DNA of 8,020 nt from Acidothermales bacterium (GTDB taxonomy: Bacteria > Actinomycetota > Actinomycetes > Streptosporangiales > WHST01): contig JAFMQP010000176.1 in NCBI GenBank assembly GCA_017354575.1, forward strand, positions 1 to 8,020, in the 5' to 3' direction. Below are positions 1 through 6,374 of this stretch, piece after piece. The notes under the pieces were generated by a model, which was not told where the DNA came from, did no database searches, and worked only from the letters and a program-made list of their open reading frames with translations. Both the position numbers and the translations under genes were made by a program. Each line of letters begins with the position of its first letter. Within the stretch, counting starts at the first letter, position 1.

Positions 1-597
1 CTTCGCCGCGCCGTCGCCGCGCGACCGCTGTCGCCGGCGCTGCGGCGTCGCGGCCTCGGCAGGCGAGGACGGCGAGGACGACGGAGACGCCGCCACGCCC
101 GTCCCGAACCCGAACCCGGCGTCGGCCTGCAGCGCGGTCGTGAGGCGCCCGGTGGTGAACGCCGCCGCGGCGTCGGAGTCCGCGAGCACGGCCTGGACGG
201 TGCCCTCGAACTCGCGCAGCACGCCGTCGCCGACGGGATGGCCGAGCTCCTCTGCGAGCGTCCGCGCCTCGGGCAGCAGCCGGTCGACGAGCCGCCTGCG
301 CCGCTCGCCGAGCCGCCGGATGTCCTCACCGGCGAGGCCCGCCTGCGCGGCGCGCAACGCGTCGCCCAGCTCGGCCAGCTCCCTGACGTCGGCTGGCCGG
401 TGGCGTACGAGCATGTTGGCGAGCCACGCACTGGTCGAGGGCCGACGCAGCTTACGGATCGCCGCGGCGCTCTCGCGGTCGCCTCGTGCCCGCGCCTGCT
501 GCGCGCGGTCGTCCCGAGCCGCGGTGAACTCCCCTGCCGGCAGTCCGTACAGCTCGTCGGCCACCCGCTCGACGGTCCCGGACGCCTCCTCAGCCAT
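1..597 (-). CDS. Conserved actinobacterial hypothetical protein (N-terminal 199 residues; C-terminus beyond the window)
   Basis: Reading from ATG at 597 down to base 1 gives 199 codons with no stop, so the 3' end lies outside the window. The start reads MAEEASGTVERVADELYGLP, followed by a charged helical stretch (GEFTAARDDRAQQARARGDRE) and the block KLRRPSTSAWLANMLVRH at about residues 49-66. From memory, this pattern (an LYGLP..F..AR start, then LRRP..AWL.N) recurs in uncharacterised actinobacterial proteins; I know no function. The rest is mostly helical and rich in Arg, Glu and Leu. From about residue 160 it becomes a low-complexity Ser/Pro and then Arg-rich linker, which suggests a flexible tail or a second domain further on. 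There is no signal peptide or membrane segment. It overlaps the upstream STAS gene by 8 bases and has no clear Shine-Dalgarno of its own, so translation is probably coupled. The start is well supported; the function is unknown. Confidence 0.8.
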   Translation of the reverse strand, partial: MAEEASGTVERVADELYGLPAGEFTAARDDRAQQARARGDRESAAAIRKLRRPSTSAWLANMLVRHRPADVRELAELGDALRAAQAGLAGEDIRRLGERRRRLVDRLLPEARTLAEELGHPVGDGVLREFEGTVQAVLADSDAAAAFTTGRLTTALQADAGFGFGTGVAASPSSSPSSPAEAATPQRRRQRSRGDGAAK

Positions 598-985
598 CCG
601 AGAAGTATGCGCCGGGTGCGGCGACGACGCCGAGTCGCCGCGGCGCGTCGGCCGCGGCCACCGGGGTGCGGTAGACGCCGACCGTACGGTTGAGGCCGGC
701 GTCGTGCAGGCGCGCGGCGATCGCCGGCTGCGGCGCCGCGAGCCGGAAGTGACCACCGAGCGCGCCCGGCCTGGCGTCGGTACGTTGCAGCGCGTCCAGG
801 CCGATCTCGTCGATGTGGTCGACGCCGGCGAGGTCGAGCACGACGTACGGACCGTCGCGCCCGATTGCTTCAAGCAGCATGCTGCGCAGTTGCACCGACG
901 CCGTCCGGTCGATCGTGCCCACCGCCGACACCACGGTGTGACCGTACCGGCGATCCCGGCGTAGGTGCGGTGCGGTCCTTCTCAT
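590..985 (-). CDS. STAS-domain protein, anti-sigma-factor-antagonist-like, without the usual phosphoacceptor serine
   Basis: From ATG 985 this is a 131-residue protein made almost entirely of one STAS domain. The signs are strand TVVSAVGTID (residues 17-26), strand YVVLDLAGVDHID (47-59), helix IGLDAL, then RLAAPQPAIAARLHDAGLNRTVGVY (81-105). STAS antagonists of the SpoIIAA/RsbV type bind an anti-sigma kinase and are switched by phosphorylation of the second Ser in a D-S-S-G motif. Here that motif is D59-E60-I61-G62, so no phosphoacceptor is present; the protein may be constitutively active, or a structural or sensor STAS. The C-terminal tail (about 112-131) lies outside the domain. A GTG at 1024 would add 13 poorly conserved-looking residues, and neither start has a good ribosome-binding site; I prefer the ATG. 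The gene overlaps the downstream hypothetical by 8 bases, so the two form an operon. No partner kinase or sigma factor is in the window. Confidence 0.82.
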   Translation of the reverse strand: MRRTAPHLRRDRRYGHTVVSAVGTIDRTASVQLRSMLLEAIGRDGPYVVLDLAGVDHIDEIGLDALQRTDARPGALGGHFRLAAPQPAIAARLHDAGLNRTVGVYRTPVAAADAPRRLGVVAAPGAYFSDG

Positions 986-1070
986 CGGGCCCGCCCGTCT
1001 TTCCCGACACGTGCACCCCGCCACTGGTAACGGCCGCGTCCCCGGAGCTAGCCTGTGGCGAGAGGCACGC

Positions 1071-1081
1071 TTTCATATAAG
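1071..1081. promoter_or_regulatory. AT-rich island with possible divergent -10 elements
   Basis: The gap between the divergent STAS and DivIVA-like genes holds one AT-rich patch, TTTCATATAAG, in otherwise GC-rich DNA. On the plus strand TATAAG (1076-1081) could be a -10 box, giving a leader of about 50 bases to ATG 1140; no good -35 is seen. On the minus strand TATATG overlaps it, with TTGCCG (1104-1099) 19 bases upstream as a weak -35. This is assigned by eye only. Confidence 0.3.
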
Positions 1082-1139
1082 CACTCGCGAGACGACGACG
1101 GCAAGACGCCGTCAAGGCCGCCCGTGAATCGAGCCCGGC

Positions 1140-1721
1140 ATGGACGAGTCGCTACCCGACCAGGGCTTCGACATCGTGATCCGTGGCTATGCGCGCGGCC
1201 AGGTCGACGAGTACCTCACCGGCGTCGAGGCGACCATGGAGCGGCTGCGGAACCGGGTCGCCGAACTGAACCGCCGGCTCGGGGTGTTGCAGCGCCGGCT
1301 GGACGACAGCGACCAGCCGGCACCCGGGGAGGCAGGCGCCCGGGTGGCCCGGATGCTCCGCCTGGCCGAGGACGAGGCGGTCAAGCTCGTCCAGCAGGCC
1401 ACCGAGGACGCCGAGCGCATCCGGGAGGCGGTCGAGCGCGAGACGGGACAGCGGCGCAAGAACGCGACGATGGAGTCCGAACGCATCATCGAGCACGCCA
1501 AGGACACGGCCGAGCAGCTCGTCCAGGTCGCCGCCGCCGACGCCGAGCGGCTCCGTGCCGAAGCCGACGAGCACATCGAGCGGGCGCTCGCCGAGCTCAC
1601 CCGGCAACGCGACGAGCTGAGGCAGGAGCGGAAGGCCGTCGACACCCGGCTGGCCAGGATCCGCGCCGCACACGGCGGGACCGGCGCCGGCGCAGCCGGA
1701 CGCGACGGCGAGGCACGATGA
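1140..1721 (+). CDS. DivIVA-domain coiled-coil protein, short Wag31-like paralogue
   Basis: This 193-residue protein opens with a DivIVA-type N-terminal motif, F10-x4-R15-G16-Y17-x4-V22-D23-x-Y25-L26. The residue before the conserved RGY, which inserts into membranes as Phe in B. subtilis DivIVA, is Ile14 here. A first coiled coil spans about residues 27-56. After a Pro/Gly break (about 59-66) a long Ala/Glu/Arg-rich coiled coil covers about 67-172, with heptad-like stretches such as AEDEAVKLVQQATEDAERIREA. The tail (GGTGAGAAGRDGEAR) is disordered. There is no transmembrane segment. Full Wag31/DivIVA proteins of actinomycetes are longer and begin with a different leader, so this is probably one of the short paralogues (sometimes annotated as cellulose-binding protein) that assemble at curved membrane or polar sites. 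ATG 1140 lies directly before the motif but has only a weak upstream purine stretch. The stop overlaps the ATG of the following small ORF. Confidence 0.88.
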   Translation: MDESLPDQGFDIVIRGYARGQVDEYLTGVEATMERLRNRVAELNRRLGVLQRRLDDSDQPAPGEAGARVARMLRLAEDEAVKLVQQATEDAERIREAVERETGQRRKNATMESERIIEHAKDTAEQLVQVAAADAERLRAEADEHIERALAELTRQRDELRQERKAVDTRLARIRAAHGGTGAGAAGRDGEAR

Positions 1722-1888
1722 AGCGGTGCACGGGCGGCACGAAGAAGTTCCGCAACGTCGGTCCGGCAGCAAGGTGGCCGTGGTCGTCGACGACCCGTCT
1801 CGACGAACCCGTGGCGCGTCCACCCGAGCTGATCTCCAGCTACGGGATCGAGGACGAGCCCGGCATGCCGCGTCGCGTCGCCGGCTGA
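1718..1888 (+). CDS. Possible small protein of 56 residues, translationally coupled to the DivIVA-domain gene
   Basis: The ATG at 1718 overlaps the stop of the DivIVA-like gene as ATGA, a common coupling arrangement. The 56-residue product starts MKRCTGGTKKFRNVG and ends PELISSYGIEDEPGMPRRVAG; it is basic at the N-terminus and acidic near the end. In this frame about 48 of 56 third positions are G or C, clearly higher than in the competing plus-strand frame that starts at 1726, which supports real coding. Its stop lies 24 bases from the stop of the convergent dehydratase gene and inside a hairpin arm. I recognise no domain. It may be a small accessory of the coiled-coil protein, or a decayed tail of a longer gene. 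The existence of the protein is uncertain. Confidence 0.45.
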   Translation: MKRCTGGTKKFRNVGPAARWPWSSTTRLDEPVARPPELISSYGIEDEPGMPRRVAG

Positions 1889-1916
1889 GCCCACCACACC
1901 TGCGCGGCCGGCTCAG
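1885..1916. terminator. Possible bidirectional terminator between convergent genes
   Basis: CTGAGCC (1885-1891) and GGCTCAG (1910-1916) form a perfect 7-base inverted repeat around an 18-base GC-rich loop. The TGA of the plus-strand small ORF lies in the left arm and the stop of the minus-strand dehydratase gene lies in the right arm. No T-run follows on either side, and the loop is large, so this is a plausible but weak intrinsic terminator. Confidence 0.35.
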
Positions 1917-3172
1917 AAGTAGGTCTGGATCAGCTGGACGACCCGGCCGTCGTCGTCGACGACCGGCAGCAGCCGCCACTTGTCGAAGACGGTGCACGGG
2001 TGCGACATGCCGAAGGTCATCACGTCACCCACCCGGACGCCGGAGTCCGGCGGCAGCTGGACGAACGCGTGCTGGTCGTTGAGCCTGGCGACGCTCGCGC
2101 CGGTGAGCGGCCGCGCGTCGCCGTCGTCGCCGGCGACCGCGAGTGGCACCGGCAGTCCCAGGTCGTACGGCGCGTCCCGCTTGCCGAACCCCGCGATCGC
2201 GAGCCCGGGCTCGGGCACCGAACTGACCCTCGCCCACAGCACGCCCGCCGGCCGCAGTCGCGGCCGGTCCGCGAGACGCGTACCGAACGGCGAGACCAGC
2301 TCGTAGCTGCCGTGGTCGTGGGTCAGGTACGAGCCGCTGCGGATCACCGTGCGCACCGGTTTGCTCAGCCCGGGGAACGGGGCGAGCTGTTCGGCCACCC
2401 GGTCGAAGTACGCGCTGCCGCCCGCCGTCACGACGATCTCCGCACGGTCGGCGAACCGGCCTCCGCCGTCCAGCGTCTCGGCCAACGCGCGCAGCTCGCG
2501 CAGGAACGCGTCGACCGTGGCGACGTTCCCCGGGGTCGGCCCGCCGTGCACGACGCCCTCGTACCCCTCGACGCCGGCGAGGCGCAGCGTGCCCGCGTCC
2601 CGCACCGCGTCCGCGACCGCCACCGCCTCGGGTGTCGACCGGCATCCGGAACGCCCGCCGGCGAGGCCGAGCTCGACGAGCACCGCCACCGGCCGGGGCA
2701 CGTCCGCCGCGCCGAGGACGCGGTCCATGAGCTGGACGCCCGCGGTCGAGTCGACCAGGCAGAAGACCTCGAGCCCGGGGTCGGCACGCAGCAGCTCGGA
2801 CAGCAGCCGCAACGCCTGCTCGTCGACGACCTGGTTGGCGATCAGCAGCCGCTCGACGCCGAAGGCGTGGTACACACGCGCCTGGGCCACGTTGGCGACG
2901 GTGATGGCCCACGCGCCCGCGTCGAGCTGACGGTGTGCGAGCTGCGGCGACATGTGCGTCTTGCCGTGCGGGGCGATCGAGACGCCGACGTCCCGGCAGT
3001 AGTCCGCCATGACGCGCACGTTGTGCGCCAGCGCGCTCTCCTCGAGCACGACCACGGGCAACACGAGATCGCCGCGCGCGACGTCCCCGCCCAACACGTC
3101 TCCGCCCACCGGCGCGATCCGGTAGTCGTACCCGAGTGACCGCACCGGCGGGTTCGGGTACGCGCTCACCAT
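1913..3172 (-). CDS. D-serine dehydratase-like PLP-dependent enzyme (alanine racemase N-terminal fold, DSD1/D-threonine aldolase family)
   Basis: From ATG 3172 the product has 419 residues, typical for the family. The N-terminal half is a fold-III PLP barrel: strand LVLPVVVLEESALAHNVRVM is followed by APHGKTHMSPQL, where Lys71 should form the Schiff base with PLP. ITVANVAQARVYHAFGVERLLIANQVVD is characteristic of D-threonine aldolase/D-serine dehydratase enzymes. The C-terminal half carries the D-serine-dehydratase-like domain ending in SHPCTVFDKW; His391 and Cys393 match the zinc ligands of eukaryotic D-serine dehydratase. Likely chemistry is elimination of ammonia from a D-hydroxyamino acid such as D-serine, or aldol cleavage of D-threonine types; the substrate cannot be read from sequence. 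It is cytoplasmic, with no signal peptide. The start is fixed by GGAGGAG just upstream; 27 extra codons back to 3253 look non-coding. It lies 157 bases downstream of the hydroxylase operon on the same strand, so it may have its own promoter. Confidence 0.9.
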   Translation of the reverse strand: MVSAYPNPPVRSLGYDYRIAPVGGDVLGGDVARGDLVLPVVVLEESALAHNVRVMADYCRDVGVSIAPHGKTHMSPQLAHRQLDAGAWAITVANVAQARVYHAFGVERLLIANQVVDEQALRLLSELLRADPGLEVFCLVDSTAGVQLMDRVLGAADVPRPVAVLVELGLAGGRSGCRSTPEAVAVADAVRDAGTLRLAGVEGYEGVVHGGPTPGNVATVDAFLRELRALAETLDGGGRFADRAEIVVTAGGSAYFDRVAEQLAPFPGLSKPVRTVIRSGSYLTHDHGSYELVSPFGTRLADRPRLRPAGVLWARVSSVPEPGLAIAGFGKRDAPYDLGLPVPLAVAGDDGDARPLTGASVARLNDQHAFVQLPPDSGVRVGDVMTFGMSHPCTVFDKWRLLPVVDDDGRVVQLIQTYF

Positions 3173-3176
3173 GTCA

Positions 3177-3183
3177 CTCCTCC
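3177..3183 (-). promoter_or_regulatory. Strong ribosome-binding site of the D-serine dehydratase-like gene
   Basis: On the minus strand GGAGGAG is followed by TGAC and then ATG at 3172. This near-ideal Shine-Dalgarno decides the start over the longer reading frame from 3253. Confidence 0.85.
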
Positions 3184-3278
3184 GACGCGGGTCCGGTGGT
3201 GCCCCGGATGATCGGCTGGGTGGGCAGGCTACCTCGCGACCGCGCCGAGGCACCGGAGCCGTTCGACGCCGCCGAGCC

Positions 3279-3304
3279 GGGCCGGCCGGGGTGGTGACCG
3301 GCCC
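3279..3304 (-). terminator. Weak terminator-like hairpin downstream of the molybdenum hydroxylase operon
   Basis: GGGCCGG (3279-3285) and CCGGCCC (3298-3304) form a perfect 7-base stem with a 12-base loop, 25 bases past the stop of the large subunit gene. There is no T-run. In such GC-rich DNA a repeat of this size may be chance. If real, it would separate the hydroxylase operon from the dehydratase gene. Confidence 0.3.
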
Positions 3305-3329
3305 AGCTCGCGACCTTAGACCGGCCGGT

Positions 3330-5663
3330 TCAGCCGCTCTCGAGCGCCTTCAGCACGCGGTCCGGTGTCATCGGGAGGGTGCGGATGCGGACGCCGGTGG
3401 CGGCGAAGACGGCGTTGCCGATCGCCGCCGGGATGACGCCGATCGTCGGCTCGCCGGCACCCCACGCCGGCTGGTCCGGCCGGTCGATGAGCACGGTCTC
3501 GATCCGCGGCACCGCGTCGAACCGGATCACCGGGTACTGCGGCGTCGGGTGGAAGTCGCTCTGCTCCCACACCACGCTGGTCACCCCGCGCGCGTCGAAG
3601 AGCACCTCCTCTATCAGGGCGCGGCTCACCCCCTGCACCACGTTGCCCTCGATCTGGTTGCGCAGGCCGTCGGGGTTGATGACCAGGCCGCAGTCGTGGG
3701 CGACGACGACGCGCGGCACGCGCACCGCGCCCGTGCCCATGTCGACCTGTACCTCGACATAGGCGGCGGCGTAGGCGAACTGGGTCTCGTAGCGCTGGTA
3801 CGCGAGGCCCGCGCCCGTGCCGTTCCCACCCTTCGGCCTGGCCGCCCAGGTGTCCGCGAGCGCCTCGACGACGGCCTTCGCGCGCGGGTCGTCGAGGGAA
3901 CGGAGCCTGAGCTCGAGCGGGTCGACGCCGCCGGCCGCGGCGAGCTCGTCGAGGAAGGACTCGTTCGCGAACGTGTTGGAGAGCCCGCCGAGCGAACGCA
4001 GCGCCGTCGACCGGAGGAACCGGTAACGCAACGGCGCCGCCGGCACGCCCGACGTGGTGCCCGTCGTCTCGAAGCTGCGCACCAGCTTCCCGGTCAGATG
4101 GTTGTTCGGAAAGGCGTACGTGACCGGCGCGTTCCGCCCGGCGGAGTCGTCCGGGTCGGTGGGCAAGGTCGCCGGCAGCGACCCGGTGAGCGCGCCGGCG
4201 AGCAGCGTGCCCGGGTTGTCGTTCGGACGGCTGCCGTGCGTAGGGGAGCACAGCACGTGCTCCCACGCCACGACCTTCCCGGCGGTGACACCGCCGCGCA
4301 GGTCGTGTGCCATCGCGGGGCCCAGCGGTTCCCAGCCGTGCTCGTCCTGACGACGCCACTGCACGCGCACCGGCCTGCCCACCGCCTGGGACATCAGCGC
4401 GGCGTCGGCGCACGAGTCGTCGGCGCCGTTGTGGCCGTAGCAGCCGGCGGCCTCCTCGTAGACGACGCGCACCGAGTCGGTCGACAGGCCGAGCAGGTGG
4501 GCGATGGCGCCGCGCAGCGCGTAGACGTCCTGCGTACCCGACCACACCGTGGCCTGCACGCCTGCCGCGTCGGGTGCCGCGCGGACGTCCGCCACTCCAC
4601 AGGACGCTCCCATCGCCCCGTGCATCTGGAACGGCGTGAAGTAGCTCGCCTCCCGCGTCGCCGCGGCCGACGCCAGCGCCTGGTCGACGTCGCCTACGTT
4701 CACCATCTCGACGCTCGCGTACTGGTTCGACGGGTCCCGCAGGGCCTGCGGGAGCGAGTCCTGCGGGACGAGCGGCTCTCCGTCGGCCCAGTCGACCTGG
4801 ATGCCGGTGTCGGCGTCGGCCGCCTGGACCGCCGCCCACTCGGTACGGCCCACGACGCCGACGAAGTTCCCGCGCTGCACGACGGAGACGAAGCCCGGTA
4901 TCGCCTTGGCCCTGGCCATGGAGTCCGGGTCGATCGAGACGAAGCGCGCGTTACGGCCCGACGGGCGGACCACACGACCGTGCAGCATGCCGGGCACTGT
5001 GACGTCGTGGACGTAGCGGAACCGGGCGGTGAGCTTGTCGGGCAGGTCGGCGCGCGCCATCGGACGGCCGACGACCGCGTAGTCGGCGGGCGACGCCGTG
5101 GGCGCCTTGGGATCGGCCGTCAGCACGACGGCGGCCTGGGCGACCAGGTGGTCGTACGTGACCTGCCGGTCCGTGCCCTCGAGCCGGAAGACGCCGTTGT
5201 CGGCGACCAGCTGGTCCTTGGACACGTGGAAGTACTGCGCGGCGAGGCCGAGCAGCGCCTGGTACGCCGTCGCCGCGGCCTGGCGTAGCTGTGGTCCGCC
5301 GTTCTGGACGGTCTTGCTCCCGGCTGTGACGCCCTGGTCGGGCGTGACCTCCGTGTCGCCCTGCACGTAGCCGACGTGTCCCGCGTCGAGGTGCATCTCC
5401 TCGACGACGATCTGCGTCAGGGCCGTCTGCGTGCCGGTGCCAAGCTCCACCTTGCCGCTGTGGATGGTCAGGCCCGACGGCGTCAGGACGAGCCAGGAGA
5501 GGGAGCCGGTGTCGCCGGTCTCGTCGATCCGCAGCCCGTCCTGCGCCTGCGCGGCGGCGTGGGCCTCGCGCGGACGCACCGCGACCGGGCCGAGGCTGAA
5601 GGCCACGGCGATCGAACCGATGCCTGCGAGGAACCCGCGGCGAGAGATGTCGGTGGCGGTCAT
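3330..5663 (-). CDS. Molybdopterin-binding subunit of a Tat-exported molybdenum hydroxylase (isoquinoline 1-oxidoreductase beta / NicB-like)
   Basis: The 777-residue product is the catalytic subunit of a xanthine-oxidase-family hydroxylase, which inserts oxygen from water into N-heterocycles or aldehydes. It starts with a Tat signal, SRRGFLAG (residues 7-14), a hydrophobic stretch, and a likely AHA cleavage site near 36. Molybdopterin-binding blocks follow: KVELGTGTQTALTQIVVEE (71-89), the YFTPFQMHGAMGASCGVADV region (341-360), AGCYGHNGADD (406-416) with AVGRPVRVQWRRQDEHGW, AHDCGLVINPD (655-665) with QIEGNVVQGVSRAL, and WGAGEPT (734-740), where Glu738 is the expected catalytic base. The AGCYGHNGADD form points to the NicB/IorB branch rather than classical xanthine dehydrogenase. 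It lacks the C-terminal cytochrome c domains of NicB. Its start overlaps the stop of the [2Fe-2S] gene as ATGA. The family is very likely; the substrate is unknown. Confidence 0.93.
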   Translation of the reverse strand: MTATDISRRGFLAGIGSIAVAFSLGPVAVRPREAHAAAQAQDGLRIDETGDTGSLSWLVLTPSGLTIHSGKVELGTGTQTALTQIVVEEMHLDAGHVGYVQGDTEVTPDQGVTAGSKTVQNGGPQLRQAAATAYQALLGLAAQYFHVSKDQLVADNGVFRLEGTDRQVTYDHLVAQAAVVLTADPKAPTASPADYAVVGRPMARADLPDKLTARFRYVHDVTVPGMLHGRVVRPSGRNARFVSIDPDSMARAKAIPGFVSVVQRGNFVGVVGRTEWAAVQAADADTGIQVDWADGEPLVPQDSLPQALRDPSNQYASVEMVNVGDVDQALASAAATREASYFTPFQMHGAMGASCGVADVRAAPDAAGVQATVWSGTQDVYALRGAIAHLLGLSTDSVRVVYEEAAGCYGHNGADDSCADAALMSQAVGRPVRVQWRRQDEHGWEPLGPAMAHDLRGGVTAGKVVAWEHVLCSPTHGSRPNDNPGTLLAGALTGSLPATLPTDPDDSAGRNAPVTYAFPNNHLTGKLVRSFETTGTTSGVPAAPLRYRFLRSTALRSLGGLSNTFANESFLDELAAAGGVDPLELRLRSLDDPRAKAVVEALADTWAARPKGGNGTGAGLAYQRYETQFAYAAAYVEVQVDMGTGAVRVPRVVVAHDCGLVINPDGLRNQIEGNVVQGVSRALIEEVLFDARGVTSVVWEQSDFHPTPQYPVIRFDAVPRIETVLIDRPDQPAWGAGEPTIGVIPAAIGNAVFAATGVRIRTLPMTPDRVLKALESG

Positions 5664-6184
5664 GCGAGCACCTCCGGCGCGGCCTGGCGGATCGCCTCGA
5701 TCATCCGGCGGTGGGCGCCACAGCGGCAGATGTAGTCGAAGGTCGACGCCGAGGACTTCCCGGAGAGGAAGGCCGCGATCTCGTCCTCGCTGGGCACGCT
5801 CGTGTCGCCGGCGGCTTTGCGCTGCCGCAGCCACCCGAGCGATCCCATGACGATCCCGTTGACGCAGTACGCGCACTGGGCGGCCTGCTTCTCGACGAAC
5901 GTCCGCTGCAGCGGGTTCGGCGTTCCGTCCGCGTCGAGGGCGTCGAGCGTCTCGACGCTCGCGCCCTCCGCCACGGTGTTGAGCGGTGTCACGCAGGACC
6001 GTATGATCTCGCCGTCGACGAGAACAGTGCACGCTCCGCACTGGGAGACGCCACATCCGAACCTCGGGCCGTGCTGCCCCAGTCGGTCTCGCAGCACGTA
6101 GAGGAGGTCCTCGGCACCGTCGTCGACGGAGACGGCGAGGCGTCGGCCGTTGAGCATGAGGGTACGGGTCAGGGGTGTAGGCAC
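5660..6184 (-). CDS. [2Fe-2S] electron-transfer subunit of the molybdenum hydroxylase (IorA/NicA-like)
   Basis: The 174-residue product has both iron-sulfur modules of the family. The plant-ferredoxin-like cluster uses GCGVSQCGAC (Cys44, Cys49, Cys52) and Cys64 in RSCVTP. The second, helical cluster uses QCAYC (Cys104, Cys107) and ICRCG (Cys153, Cys155). All eight ligands are present, so it should be functional. It passes electrons from the molybdenum site of the downstream subunit to an external acceptor. It has no signal peptide, so it probably folds in the cytoplasm and is exported with the Tat-tagged large subunit. I chose GTG 6184 because AGGAG lies 7 bases upstream; ATG 6208 would place that Shine-Dalgarno inside the gene. 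No FAD subunit is encoded beside it, as is usual for two-subunit IorAB-type enzymes. It shares a divergent upstream region with a methyltransferase gene. Confidence 0.93.
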   Translation of the reverse strand: MPTPLTRTLMLNGRRLAVSVDDGAEDLLYVLRDRLGQHGPRFGCGVSQCGACTVLVDGEIIRSCVTPLNTVAEGASVETLDALDADGTPNPLQRTFVEKQAAQCAYCVNGIVMGSLGWLRQRKAAGDTSVPSEDEIAAFLSGKSSASTFDYICRCGAHRRMIEAIRQAAPEVLA

Positions 6185-6191
6185 CTTTCGG

Positions 6192-6196
6192 CTCCT
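6192..6196 (-). promoter_or_regulatory. Ribosome-binding site that sets the GTG start of the [2Fe-2S] subunit gene
   Basis: On the minus strand AAAGGAG is followed by CCGAAAG and GTG at 6184, with 7 bases between AGGAG and the start. The upstream ATG at 6208 has no comparable site. Confidence 0.7.
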
Positions 6197-6233
6197 TTCG
6201 GGGGGCATCCTGGGCGCCGGCCAGGCTCGCCCC

Positions 6234-6264
6234 CCTCTACGGCTCGCCCTCGTGATCGGTTCAA
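6234..6264 (-). promoter_or_regulatory. Possible promoter of the molybdenum hydroxylase operon
   Basis: On the minus strand TTGAAC (6264-6259) resembles a -35 box, and TAGAGG (6239-6234) lies 19 bases further on as a weak -10. Transcription would begin about 40 bases before GTG 6184. The spacing is long and the -10 poor, so this is tentative. Confidence 0.25.
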
Positions 6265-6322
6265 CACAGGTCGGTCACCTACGAGCTGGCCACCCGGCGG
6301 GCCACGGGATCGCGGGCAGACT

Positions 6323-6347
6323 GGTACCGCATCGGGAGCGCCGTACC
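6323..6347. promoter_or_regulatory. Imperfect inverted repeat, possible operator between divergent genes
   Basis: GGTACCGC (6323-6330) and GCCGTACC (6340-6347) are inverted copies with one mismatch in eight and a 9-base spacer, giving centres 17 bases apart. The repeat lies 27 bases before the TTG start of the methyltransferase, within the region shared with the hydroxylase operon. Size and spacing would suit a dimeric repressor, but no regulator gene is in the window, and GTACC is common in this DNA. Confidence 0.25.
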
Positions 6348-6364
6348 GCGACACGTCCGCTGAC

Positions 6365-6371
6365 GGGAGAG
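6365..6371 (+). promoter_or_regulatory. Ribosome-binding site that sets the TTG start of the methyltransferase
   Basis: GGGAGAG ends 3 bases before TTG 6375, with 5 bases between GGGAG and the start. The frame is open further upstream to 6150, but that stretch runs antisense through the hydroxylase operon's promoter region and start and shows no other start with a good site. Confidence 0.6.
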
Positions 6372-6374
6372 ACG

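Noticed and set aside
61..85. Short direct repeat GGCGAGGAC near the left edge
   Set aside because: It encodes the Ser/Pro low-complexity linker of the hypothetical protein and has too few units to be a separate repeat element.
140..964. Plus-strand open frame of 274 codons across the STAS and hypothetical genes
   Set aside because: It is Ser/Arg/Ala-rich without domains, and antisense to two overlapping genes that make sense.
1726..2082. Alternative plus-strand ORF after the DivIVA-domain gene
   Set aside because: Its third-position G+C is lower than in the 1718 frame, and it runs far into the convergent dehydratase gene with an Arg-rich low-complexity product.
2000..3139. Plus-strand open frame of 379 codons antisense to the D-serine dehydratase-like gene
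   Set aside because: Composition is that of a shadow frame, and the opposite strand has a complete family match with a strong ribosome-binding site.
3173..3253. N-terminal extension of the dehydratase-like protein
   Set aside because: The 27 residues are Arg/Pro-rich and unlike the family, and the GGAGGAG site lies inside this stretch, directly before ATG 3172.
3171..5288. Plus-strand open frame of 705 codons antisense to the hydroxylase large subunit
   Set aside because: It is extremely rich in Arg, Gly and Val with no recognisable domain. The opposite strand encodes a clear full-length molybdopterin subunit, so this is a GC-rich shadow.
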